Positions 51,894-52,717 of a DNA stretch of 52,717 bases are shown here, piece by piece; position 1 is the stretch's first letter; each line of letters begins with the position of its first letter. The DNA is from Coleofasciculus sp. FACHB-T130 (GTDB lineage Bacteria; Cyanobacteriota; Cyanobacteriia; Cyanobacteriales; FACHB-T130). The stretch is taken from the NCBI RefSeq assembly GCF_014695375.1, contig NZ_JACJOG010000031.1:1-52717 (forward strand), given 5' to 3'. The notes under the pieces are model-generated. The model did not search any database, was not told where the DNA came from, and saw only the letters and a list, made by a program, of their open reading frames with translations. The position numbers and the translations under genes are program-made.

Positions 51894-52576
51894 GTGATAT
51901 AAATTTGTGAGTATTTACTTCCATATTGACACTAAACTAGAAATATAAGAAAATTAATCCAGCCAACTAGATTTTTTTGTTAATGCTGTATTAAATACAT
52001 ACTAGAGTTTGGGTGTAAAAGAAACTTTTTTGCCAGCCGTTTAGTTATTTGAAAATTTGGTTTTATTAGGTTGTATTAATATCTAAGTCATAGCCTAAAA
52101 AATAAGGGATTTCATGGCTATTATCAAATCAAATTAGTACATGACAATAGCGTTATACTTAAGTGAATAAAGCAATGGAAATTTGTTTGAGCTAATAGTT
52201 GTTAGTTAATTTTAGGATGTAGTTATTTGCGAGTGTAGTTTTTGAGGAGAAGAGCGGTTGCATTATTTAATTAAAAGTGCGATCGCTTCCCCTTCATGTA
52301 TAGATGTTTGCGTTTGCTTTGGTGGAGATGAGCGCGATCGCATGACATCGTTACTTTTATTAACTGCACTCCTAGGCTTTTGTATCAGTTTGCAATTAGA
52401 GTAAGGATAGACGCGATCGCTACTGCACTCTTACTCACTAACCTTGAAGTTAAGTTTATCGTAGAACCTCAGATGATGGAAATTGGAATTGGAATAAGTT
52501 AAAGCTAGCACTGCCTTTTTATTTTTATATTTATGAAAAAACTATTTCTTGAAAGTTTGGGTGGCTTTTTAAGTGC
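51894..52576. other. 683-bp AT-rich non-coding region
   Basis: No gene is seen. It is AT-rich and contains several HIP1-type octamers (around 52281, 52334 and 52415). The right end, just downstream of the partial IS630-type gene, should hold that element's terminal inverted repeat, but its partner lies outside the window. Confidence 0.4.
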
Positions 52577-52717
52577 TTAAGCAAAATTAATTACATATTC
52601 GGTTCCGACTTTTTTTAGCACATTTTTGACATACTTTACTAAACTTTTCCAGTCCCGATAAGCCTCTATCTCTATCCATTCATATTTCATAAACTTCCAT
52701 AAGATTTCAATTAAGTT
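52577..52717 (-). CDS. IS630-family-like transposase, C-terminal 46 codons (runs off the window)
   Basis: On the minus strand from the window edge, NLIEILWKFMKYEWIEIEAY is followed by RDWKSLVKYVKNVLKKVGTE and YVINFA, then TAA at 52577-52579. Asn-Leu-Ile-Glu-x-x-Trp-Lys is the segment with the third catalytic acidic residue in IS630/Tc1-type transposases, and the YVINFA ending is typical of these proteins. The frame is open to the window edge, so it is the end of a full or truncated gene. Confidence 0.75.
   Translation of the reverse strand, partial: NLIEILWKFMKYEWIEIEAYRDWKSLVKYVKNVLKKVGTEYVINFA

Overview
The window is chromosomal DNA from a cyanobacterium, most likely a filamentous or otherwise large-genome species. 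Reasons: it carries chlB (dark-operative protochlorophyllide reductase), the cyanobacterial ndhA-ndhI-ndhG-ndhE cluster and a separate ndhH. The octamer GCGATCGC (HIP1) recurs in genes and spacers, tandem 7-bp repeats (STRR type) and short palindromes are scattered through it, and several small families (DUF2358, PCP_red, DUF4351 remnants) are typical of cyanobacteria. No rRNA or tRNA gene was recognised.

Layout. 1-1115: nested insertion-sequence debris (start of an IS5-type transposase abutting a truncated IS1634-type transposase). 1432-7942: orphan histidine kinase, DUF2267 protein, secreted repeat protein, a sigma-like/TPR gene pair and a VOC-fold protein. 8105-9625: lysS. 9822-11899: a divergent, AT-rich pair made of a CxxxCxxC radical-SAM protein and a TcmP-like partner, a family pair of unknown function. 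12166-15238: a minus-strand run of cytochrome-b-like protein, FAD monooxygenase and epoxide-hydrolase-like enzyme. 15457-24130: large signalling proteins (GAF/PAS/GGDEF/EAL; an ethylene-receptor-like kinase; a triple-PAS kinase) plus a DUF2358 protein. 24526-26462: a two-gene solute:sodium symporter. 26868-28226: an unknown helical protein. 29119-33154: HNH protein, a spacer with RNA-like structures, DHH phosphoesterase, SixA-type phosphatase, citrate synthase. 33691-36542: ndhAIGE. 36991-38310: leuC. 38494-41912: a leader-peptide-like small gene divergent from a NACHT/HEAT-repeat STAND protein. 42305-47042: secreted repeat protein, stand-alone PCP_red protein, cyanase, ndhH, and a LuxR regulator divergent from a DJ-1/PfpI protein. 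47479-51026: rsmH, rph, chlB. 51099-52717: DUF4351 remnant, membrane protein, AT-rich non-coding DNA and the 3' end of an IS630-type transposase.

How the genes fit together. The housekeeping core covers translation (lysS, rsmH), RNA processing (rph), carbon and leucine metabolism (gltA, leuC), respiratory/cyclic electron flow (ndh) and chlorophyll synthesis (chlB). Between these lie accessory modules. The least explained are the radical-SAM/TcmP pair, the cytochrome b/monooxygenase/epoxide hydrolase run, the leader-peptide/NACHT divergent pair and the structured HNH-DHH spacer. Small repeats have also entered coding sequence in frame in at least three genes.

Limits: all family calls come from reading the translations. 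No database search, folding program or alignment was run.
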